NCBI RefSeq assembly: GCF_001651865.1
Contig: NZ_LPUX01000053.1
Location: forward strand, 1,178,001-1,242,000
Source: Sinorhizobium glycinis
GTDB taxonomy: Bacteria; Pseudomonadota; Alphaproteobacteria; Rhizobiales; Rhizobiaceae
DNA length: 64,000 bases
Direction: 5' to 3'
The notes under the pieces: model-generated
The model's database searches: none
What the model saw: the letters and a program-made list of their open reading frames with translations, nothing else
What the model was told of the DNA's origin: nothing
Position numbers and translations under genes: made by a program
In this document: positions 46,114-56,197 of the stretch, one piece after another
Position numbering within the stretch: position 1 is the stretch's first letter
How the letters are laid out: the number at the start of each line of letters is the position of its first letter

Positions 46114-48540
46114 TCAGGCGCGAAGCACGCCGCCGGTGCTCTTCGCCACATTGGCGACGATGCGGGCGGTCAGCGCCTCGAAATCCTCGTCGGTCAGCGT
46201 GCGCTCGACGGGCTGGATCGTCACCTCGATGGCGATCGACTTCTTGCCTTCGCCGAGCGCGGCGCCTTCGAAGACGTCGAAGACGTTGACAGCTGTCACC
46301 AGCTTGCGGTCGGCGCCGGAAGCGGCCCGGAGAACAGCGGCCGCCTCTACCGCCTTGTCGACGACGAAGGCGAAGTCGCGCTTCACCGCCTGGAAGGGCG
46401 AGAGCTCCAGCGCCGGCTTGGTGCGCGTCGCCTTCTTCTTCGGCTCCGGCATGGCATCGACATAGATCTCGAAACCGCAGATCGGGCCCGAGACGTCGAG
46501 AGCGTCGAGGGTCTTCGGGTGGAACTCGCCGAAGGTGCCGAGCACGATCTTCGGACCGAGCTTGATCGTGCCGGAGCGGCCGGGATGGTACCAGGCCGGG
46601 CCGCCGGCTTCGAACTGGACGTTCCCCATCGGCACGCCGCAGGCCTCGAGCACGGCAATCGCGTCAGCCTTCGCGTCGAAGACGTCGACCGGCTTGCCGC
46701 CGCCCTTCGCCGCATTCGACCAGAGCCGGCCGGCGCCGGTGAGCGACGCGGTGCCGCGGCGTACCCCGCCGGCGACGCGCCGCTGCGTCTCGGGCGTGTC
46801 GCCCTCGTAGGTGCCGGAGACCTCGAAGATCGCCACATCGCCATAGCCCTTGTCGGCGTTGCGTTGCGCCGCCGCCAGGAGACCGGGGAGCAGCGACGGC
46901 CGCATGTCCGACATGTCGGCAGCGATCGGATTGGCGAGCTTCAGCGCCGGCTGGCCGCCGCCGAAGAGCTTCGCCTGCTCTTCCGAAATGAACGACCAGG
47001 TGACCGCCTCGAGCATGCCGCGGCTTGCAAGCGCCCGTCTCGCCTGGCGGGTGCGGATCTGCAGCGTCGTCAGGATCTTGCCGTTGACGGCGTTGTGGCT
47101 CGGCAAGGCCGCACCGACGATATTGTCGACGCCATGGATCCGCATGACTTCCTCGACGAGGTCCGCCTTGCCGTCGACGTCGGGCCGCCAGGAGGGCACG
47201 GTGACGCGGAAGCGTTCGCCGGACCCTGCCACGCCGAAGCCGAGCTTTTCGAGGATCGAGACGCTCTCTTCCGACGAGACTTCGAGGCCGGTCAGCCGCT
47301 TGACCTCGGAGACCGGGAAATCGACGATTTTGGGCGTGTGGCCCTCATAGCCGACGACGTCCAGCTTCGCGGCGGTGCCGCCGCAGAGCTCCAGCACCAG
47401 CTCGGTCGCCCGTTCGAGGCCCGGCACCATGTATTCCGGATCGACGCCGCGCTCGAAGCGGTAGCGCGCATCGGTGATGATGCCGAGGGTACGGCCGCTC
47501 TTGGCGATGTTCATCGGGTCCCAGAGCGCCGACTCGATCAGCACGTCGGTGGTCGCCTCGTCGCAGCCGGAATGCTCGCCGCCCATGATGCCGCCGATCG
47601 ATTCGACGCCGTCCTCGTCGGCAATCACCACGTTTGCCGGCGACAGCGTGTATTCGCGCGTATCGAGCGCCAGCACCGTCTCGCCTTCCTTGGCCCGACG
47701 AACCGTCAGGTTGCCGGTGACCTTGGCCGCGTCGAAGACGTGCAGCGGCCGGCCCTGGTCGAAGGTGAGATAGTTGGTGATGTCGACCAGCGCGTTGATC
47801 GGCCGAAGTCCGATCGCCGTCAGGCGCTGGCGCATCCAGGCCGGGCTCGGGCCGTTCCTGACGCCGCGCACCAGGCGCAGCGCGAAGCCCGGGCAGAGAT
47901 GCCTGTCTTCGCCGAGATCGAGGCGGACCTTGACCGGCGTCTCTCCTTCGACCGGGAAGGACGGCGCCGGCCGCGTCTTCAGGGTGCCGAGGCCGGAGGC
48001 GGCGAGGTCACGGGCAATGCCGTGGACGCTGGTGCAGTCCGGCCGGTTCGGCGTGAGGTTGATCTCGATCACCGGATCGTCGAGGCCCGCATAGGCCGCG
48101 TAGCTCGTGCCGACCGGCGCATCCTCGGCGAGGTCAATGATGCCGGTGTGATCCTCGGAGATCTCAAGCTCTTTCTCCGAGCACATCATGCCGCGGCTTT
48201 CGACGCCGCGGATATTGCCGACCGAGAGCGTCACGTCGATGCCCGGCACATAGGTGCCGGGGGCGGCAAAGGCGCCGACGAGGCCGGTGCGCGCATTCGG
48301 CGCGCCGCAGACGACCTGCACCGGCTCGCCTGAGCCGGTGTCGACCTTCAGAACCTTCAGCTTGTCGGCATTCGGGTGCTGCTCGGCGGAAACGACCCTG
48401 GCAATGACGAAGGGCTTGAAGGCGGCCTTGTCGTCGACATCCTCGACCTCGAGCCCGATCATCGTCAGGCGAGCGCAGATCTCCTTGAGCGAGGCGTCGG
48501 TTTCCAGATGGTCCTTCAGCCAGGAAAGCGTGAACTTCAT
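46114..48540 (-). CDS. pheT: Phenylalanyl-tRNA synthetase beta subunit
   Basis: 808 residues, full length. N-terminal tRNA-binding OB domain ([20 protein letters not shown]), then the B3/B4 editing domain, B5 and the catalytic-like core ([20 protein letters not shown]), and the C-terminal anticodon-binding domain ([20 protein letters not shown]). Forms the alpha2beta2 enzyme with PheS. Read 35 bases after pheS in the same direction. Confidence 0.97.
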   Translation of the reverse strand: MKFTLSWLKDHLETDASLKEICARLTMIGLEVEDVDDKAAFKPFVIARVVSAEQHPNADKLKVLKVDTGSGEPVQVVCGAPNARTGLVGAFAAPGTYVPGIDVTLSVGNIRGVESRGMMCSEKELEISEDHTGIIDLAEDAPVGTSYAAYAGLDDPVIEINLTPNRPDCTSVHGIARDLAASGLGTLKTRPAPSFPVEGETPVKVRLDLGEDRHLCPGFALRLVRGVRNGPSPAWMRQRLTAIGLRPINALVDITNYLTFDQGRPLHVFDAAKVTGNLTVRRAKEGETVLALDTREYTLSPANVVIADEDGVESIGGIMGGEHSGCDEATTDVLIESALWDPMNIAKSGRTLGIITDARYRFERGVDPEYMVPGLERATELVLELCGGTAAKLDVVGYEGHTPKIVDFPVSEVKRLTGLEVSSEESVSILEKLGFGVAGSGERFRVTVPSWRPDVDGKADLVEEVMRIHGVDNIVGAALPSHNAVNGKILTTLQIRTRQARRALASRGMLEAVTWSFISEEQAKLFGGGQPALKLANPIAADMSDMRPSLLPGLLAAAQRNADKGYGDVAIFEVSGTYEGDTPETQRRVAGGVRRGTASLTGAGRLWSNAAKGGGKPVDVFDAKADAIAVLEACGVPMGNVQFEAGGPAWYHPGRSGTIKLGPKIVLGTFGEFHPKTLDALDVSGPICGFEIYVDAMPEPKKKATRTKPALELSPFQAVKRDFAFVVDKAVEAAAVLRAASGADRKLVTAVNVFDVFEGAALGEGKKSIAIEVTIQPVERTLTDEDFEALTARIVANVAKSTGGVLRA

Positions 48541-48575
48541 GATTTCACCTGTGTCCTATTATTTCTGCGCGAAGA

Positions 48576-49658
48576 TCAGGCCGAAAGGCCGCCGAATAGC
48601 GTCGGCATGTCGAGCGGGCGGAAGCCGTAATGGGTCATCCAGCGGACATCGGCATTGAAGAAGTCGCGCAGGTCCGGCATGCCGTATTTCAGCATGGCGA
48701 TGCGGTCGAGGCCCATGCCCCAGGCAAAGCCCTGGTACTCGTCCGGATCGAGGCCGCCGGCGCGCAGCACGTTCGGATGCACCATGCCGCAGCCGAGGAT
48801 CTCCATCCAATCCTTGCCCTCGCCGAACTTGACGATCGGCCCGGAGCGGTCGCACTGGATGTCGACCTCGAAGGACGGCTCGGTGAAGGGGAAGAAGGAC
48901 GGGCGGAAGCGCATCGTCACCTGATCCACCTCGAAGAAGGCCTTGCAGAATTCCTCGAGCACCCAGCGCATGTTGGCGACGTTGGCCGTCCTGTCGATCA
49001 CCAGGCCCTCGACCTGGTGGAACATCGGCGAATGGGTGGCGTCGGAATCCTGGCGATAGGTCTTGCCCGGGATGATGATGCGAATCGGCGGCTGCTCAGC
49101 CTCCATCGTGCGAATTTGCACCGGCGAGGTGTGGGTGCGCAGCACCTTGCGCTCTCCGCTCTCATCTGGCTGGAAGAAGAAGGTGTCGTGCATCTCACGG
49201 GCCGGATGGCCTTCGGGGAAGTTCAGCGCCGTGAAGTTATAGTAGTCCGTTTCGATGTCCGGCCCCTCGGCGATCGAGAAGCCCATGTCGCCGAAGATCG
49301 CGGTGATCTCGTCGACGATCTGGCTGATCGGGTGGATGCGGCCGCGCTCGGCCGGCGAGGAGCGCACCGGCAGGCTGACATCGACCGTCTCGCGCGCCAG
49401 CCGCTCGGCGATCGCCGCGTCCTTGAGCGCCGACTTCCGGGCCGAGATCGCCTCGGTGACGATGTTCTTCAGCGCATTGATGCGGGCGCCGCGCGTCTGG
49501 CGCTCTTCCGGGCTCATCGTGCCGAGCGTCTTCAGGAGTTCCGAGATCGAGCCCTTCTTGCCGAGCGCGCCGACGCGCACCGCCTCGATCGCCCCCTCGT
49601 CGGCGGCGGCATCGATGTCCGCCAGCAATGTCCGTTCCAACGTTTCCAGTTCGCTCAT
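48576..49658 (-). CDS. pheS: Phenylalanyl-tRNA synthetase alpha subunit
   Basis: 360 residues with class II motifs: [29 protein letters not shown] (motif 2 area with TSPVQIRTM); and GWGMGLDR-like [20 protein letters not shown] as motif 3. Carries the catalytic site for Phe activation. It lies downstream of rplT with a terminator between, so it probably has its own promoter. Confidence 0.97.
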   Translation of the reverse strand: MSELETLERTLLADIDAAADEGAIEAVRVGALGKKGSISELLKTLGTMSPEERQTRGARINALKNIVTEAISARKSALKDAAIAERLARETVDVSLPVRSSPAERGRIHPISQIVDEITAIFGDMGFSIAEGPDIETDYYNFTALNFPEGHPAREMHDTFFFQPDESGERKVLRTHTSPVQIRTMEAEQPPIRIIIPGKTYRQDSDATHSPMFHQVEGLVIDRTANVANMRWVLEEFCKAFFEVDQVTMRFRPSFFPFTEPSFEVDIQCDRSGPIVKFGEGKDWMEILGCGMVHPNVLRAGGLDPDEYQGFAWGMGLDRIAMLKYGMPDLRDFFNADVRWMTHYGFRPLDMPTLFGGLSA

Positions 49659-49741
49659 TCTGTCCTGCCTCGATGCGGGAATGGTTCGGTTTGGCGGCTT
49701 ACCACTTCAGCGATGTGATCGCTGGCGACGTGCCGAATAAG

Positions 49742-49774
49742 AAAAACCCGCGCCAGCCCTGCCAGCGCGGGTTT
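49742..49774 (-). terminator. Rho-independent terminator of rpmI-rplT
   Basis: On the minus strand AAACCCGCGC and GCGCGGGTTT pair around about 11 bases and are followed by a T run. Placed 40 bases after rplT. Confidence 0.85.
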
Positions 49775-49813
49775 CCCAACAAATTTCAGAAACGGTCTTG
49801 GGAAAACGCTGGC

Positions 49814-50218
49814 TTAACGGACAGCGCTTTCAAACTCGTTTGCCGTACCGGCTTCCTTGAGGTAGGCAAGCGCCTTCTTGGAAGCTTCGACGAGGGCGCC
49901 GAATGCTGCCGGCTCATGGATCGCCATGTCGGACAGAACCTTGCGGTCGACTTCGATGCCGGCCTTGTTCAGGCCGTCGATGAAGCGGCCGTAGGTCAGG
50001 CCGAATTCACGGACGGCAGCGTTGATGCGCTGGATCCAGAGGGCGCGGAAATTGCGCTTGTTCACCTTGCGGTCGCGATAGGCGTACTGCTTGGAACGGT
50101 CGACCGCTGCCTTGGCGGCGCGGATCGTGTTCTTGCGGCGGCCGTAGAAGCCCTTGGCGGCCTTGAGCGTCTTCTTGTGCTTGGCGTGGGCGGTTACGCC
50201 GCGTTTTACACGTGCCAT
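49814..50218 (-). CDS. rplT: 50S ribosomal protein L20
   Basis: 134 residues: [60 protein letters not shown]. Binds 23S rRNA early in 50S assembly and often represses its own operon. Thirty-seven bases after rpmI. The C-terminal extension past [11 protein letters not shown] is common in Alphaproteobacteria. Confidence 0.98.
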   Translation of the reverse strand: MARVKRGVTAHAKHKKTLKAAKGFYGRRKNTIRAAKAAVDRSKQYAYRDRKVNKRNFRALWIQRINAAVREFGLTYGRFIDGLNKAGIEVDRKVLSDMAIHEPAAFGALVEASKKALAYLKEAGTANEFESAVR

Positions 50219-50255
50219 GTCATGATCTCCTTAAGTATCCAATGTGCCCGACGTC

Positions 50256-50459
50256 TCAGAGACCGTTCGGCAGGTAGTTCTTGACGACCTTCTTGCCATC
50301 AGGCTCGGCGAGGACCATGGTCCCGCGCGCGTCGCGAATGAACTTGTTGGTACGCTTGATCATGCCGTGGCGCTTGCCGGCAGCGGCAGCTCGAACCTTG
50401 CCGGTCGCGGTTACCTTGAACCGCTTCTTGGCAGACGACTTCGTCTTCATCTTGGGCAT
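50256..50459 (-). CDS. rpmI: 50S ribosomal protein L35
   Basis: 67 residues: [40 protein letters not shown]. First gene of the rpmI-rplT pair. The upstream stretch (50487-50515) has GAAACC...GGTTTC hairpin arms that may belong to a leader, but no known L20-leader fold was assigned. Confidence 0.98.
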   Translation of the reverse strand: MPKMKTKSSAKKRFKVTATGKVRAAAAGKRHGMIKRTNKFIRDARGTMVLAEPDGKKVVKNYLPNGL

Positions 50460-50745
50460 TTTGCTACTCCATTGTTCTTGATATGCGAAACCGGCTGACG
50501 AGGCTGGTTTCCAGCGTTAAGAACGGCCACGGCATGCCCTGCCGGACCGTTCGGACGGGGGGCTTGTAGCCGAAGTCCTGCAAAAGCGCAAGCTGCTCGT
50601 CGATCTTGGCGAAACGCTGAGCCAGGCGTCAGGCGGGATCGCGCAACGGACGCCGCACGACCCTGACCGGAAAGGCCGGCCGCGCTCTCAGCCGCCGAGG
50701 TCCGACTGCTCGAGGGTCACGAGCCGCAAACGATGCGCTGGAACG
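50460..50745. other. Leader region upstream of rpmI
   Basis: 286 bases between the infC terminator and rpmI. One hairpin with arms GAAACC / GGTTTC near the gene; otherwise nothing recognisable and no credible gene. Holds the promoter of rpmI-rplT by position. Confidence 0.5.
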
Positions 50746-50746
50746 C

Positions 50747-50772
50747 AAAAAGCCGCCCCGAGGGCGGCTTTT
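50747..50772 (-). terminator. Rho-independent terminator of infC
   Basis: AAAAGCCGCCC / GGGCGGCTTTT hairpin, T run on the minus strand, 40 bases after infC. Confidence 0.88.
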
Positions 50773-50812
50773 ACATCGAGACTACTTTCGCGTGCGATCC
50801 ACGCTTTCGTGC

Positions 50813-51349
50813 TTATTTCGGCGCAAGCACCATCATCATCTGGCGGCCTTCGAGCTTCGGTTCGGCCTCGACCTTGGCGATCGCCTGGGTATCGTCCTTG
50901 ACCTGAAGCAGAAGCTTCATCCCGAGCTCCTGGTGGGCCATTTCGCGGCCACGGAACTTCAGCGTCACCTTGACCTTGTCGCCGTCTTCGAAGAAGCGGT
51001 TCATCGCCTTCATCTTCACCTCGTAATCGTGGGTGTCGATGTTGGGGCGCATCTTGATTTCCTTGATCTCGACGATCTTCTGCTTCTTGCGCGCCTCGGC
51101 CGCTTTCTTCTGGTTGGCGTATTTCAGCTTGCCGAGATCGAGGATCTTGCACACCGGCGGTTCGGAATTCGGTGCGATCTCCACCAGATCGAGACCGGCC
51201 TCTTCCGCCATGCGGAGCGCCTGGTCGATCGGGACGCTACCCATGTTCTGGCCTTCGGCATCGATGAGCTGAACCCGGGGAACCCGGATTTCCTTGTTTG
51301 CGCGCGGCCCTTCCTTGACTGGGGCGTCCGCTTTGAACGGTCTGCGAAT
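50813..51349 (-). CDS. infC: Translation initiation factor IF-3, ATT start
   Basis: 178 residues from the ATT at 51349. The N-domain [20 protein letters not shown] leads into [20 protein letters not shown], which no ATG-start reading would include: the first in-frame ATG (51244) comes 35 codons later, inside the N-domain. AGGAGAG lies eight bases before the ATT. ATT/ATC starts are the classical feature of infC: IF-3 rejects them and so limits its own synthesis. C-domain with [20 protein letters not shown] and [12 protein letters not shown]. Confidence 0.95.
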   Translation of the reverse strand: MRRPFKADAPVKEGPRANKEIRVPRVQLIDAEGQNMGSVPIDQALRMAEEAGLDLVEIAPNSEPPVCKILDLGKLKYANQKKAAEARKKQKIVEIKEIKMRPNIDTHDYEVKMKAMNRFFEDGDKVKVTLKFRGREMAHQELGMKLLLQVKDDTQAIAKVEAEPKLEGRQMMMVLAPK

Positions 51350-51568
51350 GGTCGTACTCTCCTCGAGCTGTTTACGTGACAGTGGACTAAAGAAACAATC
51401 AGCGTCATCTCAAACGGTGCGCTTGAAACAGTCACTGACGGCAATGTGTGAATTGCGGCTCCAGAGTCAATAGCATGGCCCGTAAGGAAAATCACCACTT
51501 CGAGGCCTTTGCGAATCTGTTTTTGGCGGGATATCTGATCGAAACGGGTGCTTGCGAGGAAATAAACG

Positions 51569-52375
51569 ATGTCAACATTGCCGGCCGAGACCGAGATCAC
51601 GTGGATAAAGGTGGGTGCGGACGCCGAGGCCCGCAGCATCGCCATGCGGATTTTCCGTGCCGAGCTCCCCTCGAACCGCCCAGCCCTCGTCTGGCTCGGC
51701 GGCTACCGATCCGACATGACCGGCACGAAGGCGCTCGAGGTCGAACGCCACGCGCAAGCGATCGGAACGGACTGCGTCCGCTTCGACTATTCCGGTCATG
51801 GCGCTTCCGGCGGCGATTTCAAGGAGGGCACGATCTCGCGCTGGGTCGAGGAAAGCCTCGCGGTCGTCGATCAGGCGGTCGCCGGGCGCATGATCCTGAT
51901 CGGCTCCTCCATGGGCGCCTGGGTCGCTCTGCGCCTCATCGAAGAATTGAGGGCGCGCGGCCAGGGAAAACGCGTCGCCGGCCTGGTGCTCATCGCCCCT
52001 GCCCCGGACTTCACCGCCGAGCTGATCGAACCCAGCCTGACGGAGACCGAGCGGGCGTCGCTTGCCGAACGCGGCTATTTCGAGGAGCCGTCGGAATATA
52101 GCCCGGAGCCCAATGTCTTCACCCGCGCCCTCATCCAGGACGGGCAGAAAAATCGAGTCCTCAAGGGGCCGATCGCGACGGGCTGCCCGGTGCATATTCT
52201 CCAGGGCATGCGCGATCCGGACGTGCCCTATACGCATGCGCTGAAGCTCATGGAGCACATGCCGGCGGACGACGTCGTCATGACCCTCATTCGCGACGGC
52301 GACCACCGGTTGTCGCGTGACGAAGACATTTTCAAACTGAAACAGGCGATCAGCGCCATGCTCGCCAAGGCCTGA
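51569..52375 (+). CDS. Alpha/beta hydrolase (ABHD10-like)
   Basis: 268 residues: VWLGGYRSDMTGTKA as oxyanion region, RFDYSGHGASGGDF, nucleophile elbow GSSMGAW, acid in LQGMRDPDVPY and His in DGDHRLSR. This order fits a serine thioesterase/esterase like mitochondrial ABHD10. Divergent from infC with 219 bases between. Substrate unknown; acyl-cysteine or acyl-glucuronide types are known for relatives. A hairpin CATCCCGG/CCGGGATG lies at 52420-52440. Confidence 0.87.
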   Translation: MSTLPAETEITWIKVGADAEARSIAMRIFRAELPSNRPALVWLGGYRSDMTGTKALEVERHAQAIGTDCVRFDYSGHGASGGDFKEGTISRWVEESLAVVDQAVAGRMILIGSSMGAWVALRLIEELRARGQGKRVAGLVLIAPAPDFTAELIEPSLTETERASLAERGYFEEPSEYSPEPNVFTRALIQDGQKNRVLKGPIATGCPVHILQGMRDPDVPYTHALKLMEHMPADDVVMTLIRDGDHRLSRDEDIFKLKQAISAMLAKA

Positions 52376-52528
52376 CTTCCCGGCCGGCATCCGTCAACGC
52401 ACCGCCCCGTTCTCGGAGCCATCCCGGACCGCCCGGGATGCAAGGCTTCCGCTATCGTATAGTGGACGATCTTAACCATAAAGGTCAATCAGACGAATCG
52501 GTAGATTGACTCAACCCCCCCGACAATA

Positions 52529-52543
52529 TTAACTCTTTGTTAA
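52529..52543. promoter_or_regulatory. CtrA-like binding site
   Basis: TTAACTCTTTGTTAA, exactly TTAA-N7-TTAA, followed by C as in the consensus. It is 87 bases upstream of the BTLCP start, where a cell-cycle promoter could be. CtrA is present in all Rhizobiales; binding is inferred. Confidence 0.6.
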
Positions 52544-52629
52544 CGATTAGAGCAGCGCTAGGGGAAGCCTACAAAAGCTGTCATCCAACTTGAGATTGCG
52601 CATGCACGCATGCGCTGCAGGGGATCTGT

Positions 52630-53250
52630 ATGGCATTTTGGACCGGGGTAAAGGCAGGCGTCGCGGGATTCTGCGCATTTTTCATTTCGGCAAGCATGGC
52701 GATTCCCGCTCAGTCGGGATCCACTCCCTGGATGCAGACCGGCTCTGCAACCTCGCAGCCGATCGGGCATTTCGAATTCTGTCAGAAGAACAGAAGTGAA
52801 TGCGGCGTCCGGTCTCGGGCGGGTGCGGCGCCGCGCGTCACGGCGAGCGGCTGGGCGGTCATCCGGCAGGTGAATGCCGCCGTCAACCGCGAGATCTCGC
52901 CGGTCACCGACCAGGAGCTTCTCGGCAGGGACGAGGTCTGGTCCTATCCCCAAGGCCGGGGCGACTGCGAGGATTTCGCGCTCGAGAAGCGCCGGCGCCT
53001 GATGCAGCGCGGCTTCGCCGCCGGCAATCTCCTGATGACCGTGGTGCGCAAACCGGACGGCGAGGGTCATGCGGTCCTGACCGTGCGGACCGCCCAGGGC
53101 GATTTCATTCTCGACAATCTCGACAACGGTGTCAGGCTCTGGACCAATACGCCCTACCGCTTTCTGAAGCGCCAGGCCTCGAACAATAGCGGCCGCTGGG
53201 TCACGATCGACAACAGCGCCGAGGTACTCGTAGGCTCCGTCGGCAACTAA
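52630..53250 (+). CDS. BTLCP family transglutaminase-like cysteine proteinase
   Basis: 206-residue exported protein (signal FWTGVKAGVAGFCAFFISAS). Catalytic triad residues visible: C113 in GRGDCEDFALEKR, H147 in GEGHAVLTV, D162 in ILDNLDNGV. The family (DUF920) is the LapG type of periplasmic protease; in some bacteria LapG frees surface adhesins under cyclic-di-GMP control. No LapD partner is nearby. A CtrA-like box lies upstream. The stop codon TAA is the first triplet of a RIME2-like element. Confidence 0.9.
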   Translation: MAFWTGVKAGVAGFCAFFISASMAIPAQSGSTPWMQTGSATSQPIGHFEFCQKNRSECGVRSRAGAAPRVTASGWAVIRQVNAAVNREISPVTDQELLGRDEVWSYPQGRGDCEDFALEKRRRLMQRGFAAGNLLMTVVRKPDGEGHAVLTVRTAQGDFILDNLDNGVRLWTNTPYRFLKRQASNNSGRWVTIDNSAEVLVGSVGN

Positions 53251-53352
53251 TGCATGTCGACCGAAAGTGTGCAGCGGTTTTGGGACAACGACATGCATAA
53301 AAACAAGGACCTAAGGCGCGTCGCGTGAACCCGTTTGAACGCGACGCGCTTT
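53248..53352. repeat. RIME2-like element
   Basis: TAATGCATGTCG, CCGAAAGTGTGCAGCGGT, GGGACAACGACATGCATAAA, then GGCGCGTCGCGTGAACCC and ACGCGACGCGC. Inverse orientation of the copy at 36170. Its left end is the stop codon of the BTLCP gene. Confidence 0.88.
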
Positions 53353-53377
53353 GAACGGCCGACGATCCGATCAGAAG

Positions 53378-53401
53378 AGGGCCGGTTCTCGGCCCTTTTT
53401 T
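53378..53401 (+). terminator. Rho-independent terminator
   Basis: AGGGCCG / CGGCCCT, loop GTTCT, then six T. It follows the RIME2 element and ends the BTLCP transcript. Confidence 0.85.
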
Positions 53402-53445
53402 CATGTCTTCCATGCCGTCGTAACGCCGGCCCCGCCCCCCGGCCA

Positions 53446-54429
53446 TTACGCATTGCCGATGGCGATGCCCGCCGCGAGCACCAGGCCGCCGCCGAGCACG
53501 ACCTGGAAGGTCGCTCTCAGGAATGGCGTTTCCATGTATCGGTTCTGGATGAAGGCGATGGCCCAGAGCTCAAAGAAGACGATCGCCGCTGCGGTCATCG
53601 TCGCCGTCCAGAAATGCGGGATCAGATAGGGAAGCGCATGGCCTAAGCCGCCGAGCGCCGTCATGATGCCGGAAGCGAGGCCGCGCTTGACCGGTGAGCC
53701 GCGTCCGGAAAGCTTTCCGTCGTCGTGGGCGGCTTCGGTAAAGCCCATGGAGATGCCCGCACCGACCGAGGCCGACAGGCCGACCAGGAAGGTCTGCCAG
53801 GTATCCTGGGTTGCGAAAGCGGCGGCGAAGATCGGCGCCAGCGTCGAAACCGAACCATCCATCAGGCCTGCCAGGCCGGGCTGCACATAAGTGAGGATGA
53901 ACTGGCGACGGGACGTCAGGTCTTCTTCGGACCGCACGCCGGCGGGCGTATGCCTTTCGCCGAGCCGGCGGGCGAGAGATTCGTGCGCCTTCTCGGCAAT
54001 CGCCAGATCCCCCAACAGCTTGCGCGTAGCCGCGTCGCGCGTGCGTGCCGCCGCCTCGAGATAGAAGCGGTGGGCAGCCTCCTCCATGGCTTCCGCCTCT
54101 GCACGCGCTTTTTCGATCGGCATTTCGGCAATCAGCCAGTCGGGCTTGCGCTCCGGAAAGTCGCGCACATGCTCGCGCCGGATGAGCGGAATGCGGCCGC
54201 CGAAGCGCGCGACATGCAGGTCGATCAGGGCCTGTCGATGGTGGCTCTCCTCCTCGGCCATGTCCTCGAAGACTTTGGCGGAATGCGGAAATTTTTCCCG
54301 CAGCGCATCCGCATAAGTGAGGTAAATGCGGCCGTCGTCCTCTTCGGACGAGATCGCAAGTGCCAGGATCTCCTGTTCGCTCAGGGAAAGAAACGGCCGT
54401 TTCGAACGGGAGAAGAGGCGGGAAAACAT
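53446..54429 (-). CDS. mbfA: Membrane-bound ferritin MbfA (ferritin-like plus VIT1-type transporter)
   Basis: 327 residues. The N-terminal ferritin-like domain has E-rich helices (EEDDGRIYLTYADALREKF, EDMAEEESHHRQALIDLH, MEEAAHRFYLEAAART, AIAEKAHESLARRLG) forming a di-iron site. The C-terminal part is a Ccc1/VIT1-type carrier with LAGLMDGSVSTLAPIFAAAF and about four to five membrane segments. In Agrobacterium and Bradyrhizobium MbfA exports iron and protects from peroxide. The Irr-type palindrome ends 12 bases upstream of the ATG, so repression in low iron is likely. Confidence 0.92.
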   Translation of the reverse strand: MFSRLFSRSKRPFLSLSEQEILALAISSEEDDGRIYLTYADALREKFPHSAKVFEDMAEEESHHRQALIDLHVARFGGRIPLIRREHVRDFPERKPDWLIAEMPIEKARAEAEAMEEAAHRFYLEAAARTRDAATRKLLGDLAIAEKAHESLARRLGERHTPAGVRSEEDLTSRRQFILTYVQPGLAGLMDGSVSTLAPIFAAAFATQDTWQTFLVGLSASVGAGISMGFTEAAHDDGKLSGRGSPVKRGLASGIMTALGGLGHALPYLIPHFWTATMTAAAIVFFELWAIAFIQNRYMETPFLRATFQVVLGGGLVLAAGIAIGNA

Positions 54430-54440
54430 TGGCGAACCTT

Positions 54441-54459
54441 CTTTAGAATTGTTCTAAAG
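54441..54459. promoter_or_regulatory. Irr box (ICE-like palindrome) in front of mbfA
   Basis: CTTTAGAATTGTTCTAAAG, a perfect palindrome around TTG that fits the ICE consensus TTTAGAA-N3-TTCTAAA. Its closeness to the start codon fits repression. Confidence 0.85.
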
Positions 54460-54510
54460 AGATAGAGGCGGACTGGTCGGTCGTCAAGCTGCGGGGTCCA
54501 ACAGTGGGAG

Positions 54511-54641
54511 ACGCCCCTCATCCGCCTGCCGGCACCTTCTCCCCGCAGGCGGGGCGAAGGGGACTCGCCGCGGCCGCTTAAGTCCCTCTCCCCGCATGCG
54601 GGGAGAGGGCTAGTCCTCGGGTTAAACCCGAGGAGAGGGGC
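54511..54641. repeat. Palindromic repeat, family A, copy 5 (composite)
   Basis: GCCCCTCATCCGCCTGCCGG, two CCCCG hairpins and a CTCGGGTTAAACCCGAG palindrome at the end. Lies between cfa and mbfA. Confidence 0.88.
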
Positions 54642-54645
54642 AAAT

Positions 54646-55887
54646 TCAAATCGCCAGATCGAGCGCCTTTTCCCGCTCGATATAGGCGCGCTGCTGGTCG
54701 GTGATGTAGTCGCGCACGATCGGCGCCGCATCGCGCGAGCGCGACAGCTGCATATGGAAGACGAGCTGGCTGCCGGTGCGGAACATCATCTCGGCGCTGA
54801 TCAGGTAGAACTCCCACATCCTGGCAAAGCGCTCGTCATACATCGCGATCACCTTGTCGCGGTTTTCCTCGAAGCGCGCGCCCCAATGGGCGAGCGTCGT
54901 CGCGTAATGGACGCGCAGGAATTCAAGGTCCGCCACCCACAGGCTGTTGCGCTCGACGACCTCGAAGACTTCCGACAAAGCCGGCGAATAGGCGCCGGGG
55001 AAGATGTACTTCCTGAGCCAGGGGCTCGCCATGCCGGGCGGGCTCATATGGCCGATCGAGTGCAGCACGGCGAGGCCATCATCCGGCATCAGCGCGTTCA
55101 GCTTCTTGAAGAACTCGTCGTAATGATGGACGCCGACATGCTCGAACATGCCGACCGAGACGATCCGGTCGAAAGGCCCCTCGACGTCGCGATAATCCTT
55201 CAGCTCGAAGCGCACCCGGTCGGCCAGACCCGCGGCTCGGGCCCGCTCAGAGGCAAGCGCCTGCTGCTCCTTCGAGAGGGTGACGCCAAGGATCTCGACA
55301 TTTTCGAGCTTCGCCAGATAGAGCGCCAGATCGCCCCAGCCACAGCCGATGTCGAGCACTTTCATGCCGGGTTTCAGGCAGAGTTTCGCGGCCAGCAGCC
55401 TGAGCTTATTGCGCTGCGCCGCCTCCAGCGTCTCATCCGGCTCGCGGAAATAGGCGCAGGAATAGAGCATGTTCTCGTCGAGGAAGAGCTTGTAGAAATC
55501 GTTGCCGAGATCGTAGTGATGGGCGACGTTCTGCTGCGCCTTGCCCTTCGGATTTGCCTGCTGGCGCTTGCGGAAGCGCATCTTGATGGCCCGCAGCAGC
55601 TTCTGGATGGGGTAGGAGCCGAGCGACAGCCGGTTGATCGAGAAGAGCGTCAGGAAGTCTCGAAGCGTCGACCCCTCCTCGAAGCGCATCGTCCCGTCCA
55701 TATAGGCCTCGCCGGCGGCGAGCTCGGCATTGAGGACAAGACTGCGATAGAGCCGCTTGTCCGTCAGTCGCATCGTGACGCTCGGCCCGGGCTCGCCGGC
55801 AAAGACGTGCCTTTTGCCGTCGGCATCGATCACGGTCAGCGTGCCCTTGCGGATGAAGGCTTTCATCATATGCGACAGTGGAAACAT
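54646..55887 (-). CDS. cfa: Cyclopropane-fatty-acyl-phospholipid synthase
   Basis: 413 residues from ATG 55887, preceded by GAGGGAGTTG; the longer frame to 56055 is basic and unconserved. The enzyme adds a methylene from SAM to double bonds of membrane phospholipid chains. Seen: QQNVAHHYDLGNDFYKLFLD, YSCAYFREPDETLEAAQRNK, the SAM loop VLDIGCGWGDLALYLA, VSVGMFEHVG and IFPGAYSPALSEV. Rhizobia often have two cfa genes; which one this is cannot be told. Confidence 0.94.
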   Translation of the reverse strand: MFPLSHMMKAFIRKGTLTVIDADGKRHVFAGEPGPSVTMRLTDKRLYRSLVLNAELAAGEAYMDGTMRFEEGSTLRDFLTLFSINRLSLGSYPIQKLLRAIKMRFRKRQQANPKGKAQQNVAHHYDLGNDFYKLFLDENMLYSCAYFREPDETLEAAQRNKLRLLAAKLCLKPGMKVLDIGCGWGDLALYLAKLENVEILGVTLSKEQQALASERARAAGLADRVRFELKDYRDVEGPFDRIVSVGMFEHVGVHHYDEFFKKLNALMPDDGLAVLHSIGHMSPPGMASPWLRKYIFPGAYSPALSEVFEVVERNSLWVADLEFLRVHYATTLAHWGARFEENRDKVIAMYDERFARMWEFYLISAEMMFRTGSQLVFHMQLSRSRDAAPIVRDYITDQQRAYIEREKALDLAI

Positions 55888-56081
55888 GCAACTCCCTCGA
55901 TCTCTCCGCTTCCGGCGGCGGCAGGTGACCCTAAACACCGAGCCGCCAAAATGCACGCCCAATTTTGCAGACCTTCCGCGTCTGCATCCTGAGTTGCGCA
56001 AGGGGTCCAAACGAATTCGGGGCGGCAGGTACCGACCTGCCGCCCCGAACTGCATGATCCTGTTCCGGCACTCGAGTCCGG

Positions 56082-56181
56082 CCCCTCATCCGGCCTGCCG
56101 GCCACCTTCTCCCCGCACGCGGGGCGAAGGGGACTCGTGGCGCCAACCTCGTCCCTCTCCCCGCCTGCGGGGAGACGGGGC
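56082..56181. repeat. Palindromic repeat, family A, copy 6 (right end cut)
   Basis: GCCCCTCATCCGGCCTGCCG and two hairpins; the usual GGTGAGGGGC end is missing. Lies just after efp. Confidence 0.85.
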
Positions 56182-56197
56182 TCTGCCCAGATCTACA

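Noticed and set aside
46081-48333. A 750-codon open frame on the plus strand across pheT
   Set aside because: It is antisense to a certain gene, its composition is the Arg/Ala/Asp-rich type produced by high GC at third positions, and it has no domain.
50460-50745. Ribosomal protein L20/L35 leader RNA
   Set aside because: Only a short GAAACC/GGTTTC hairpin is visible. The known leader structures could not be fitted by eye.
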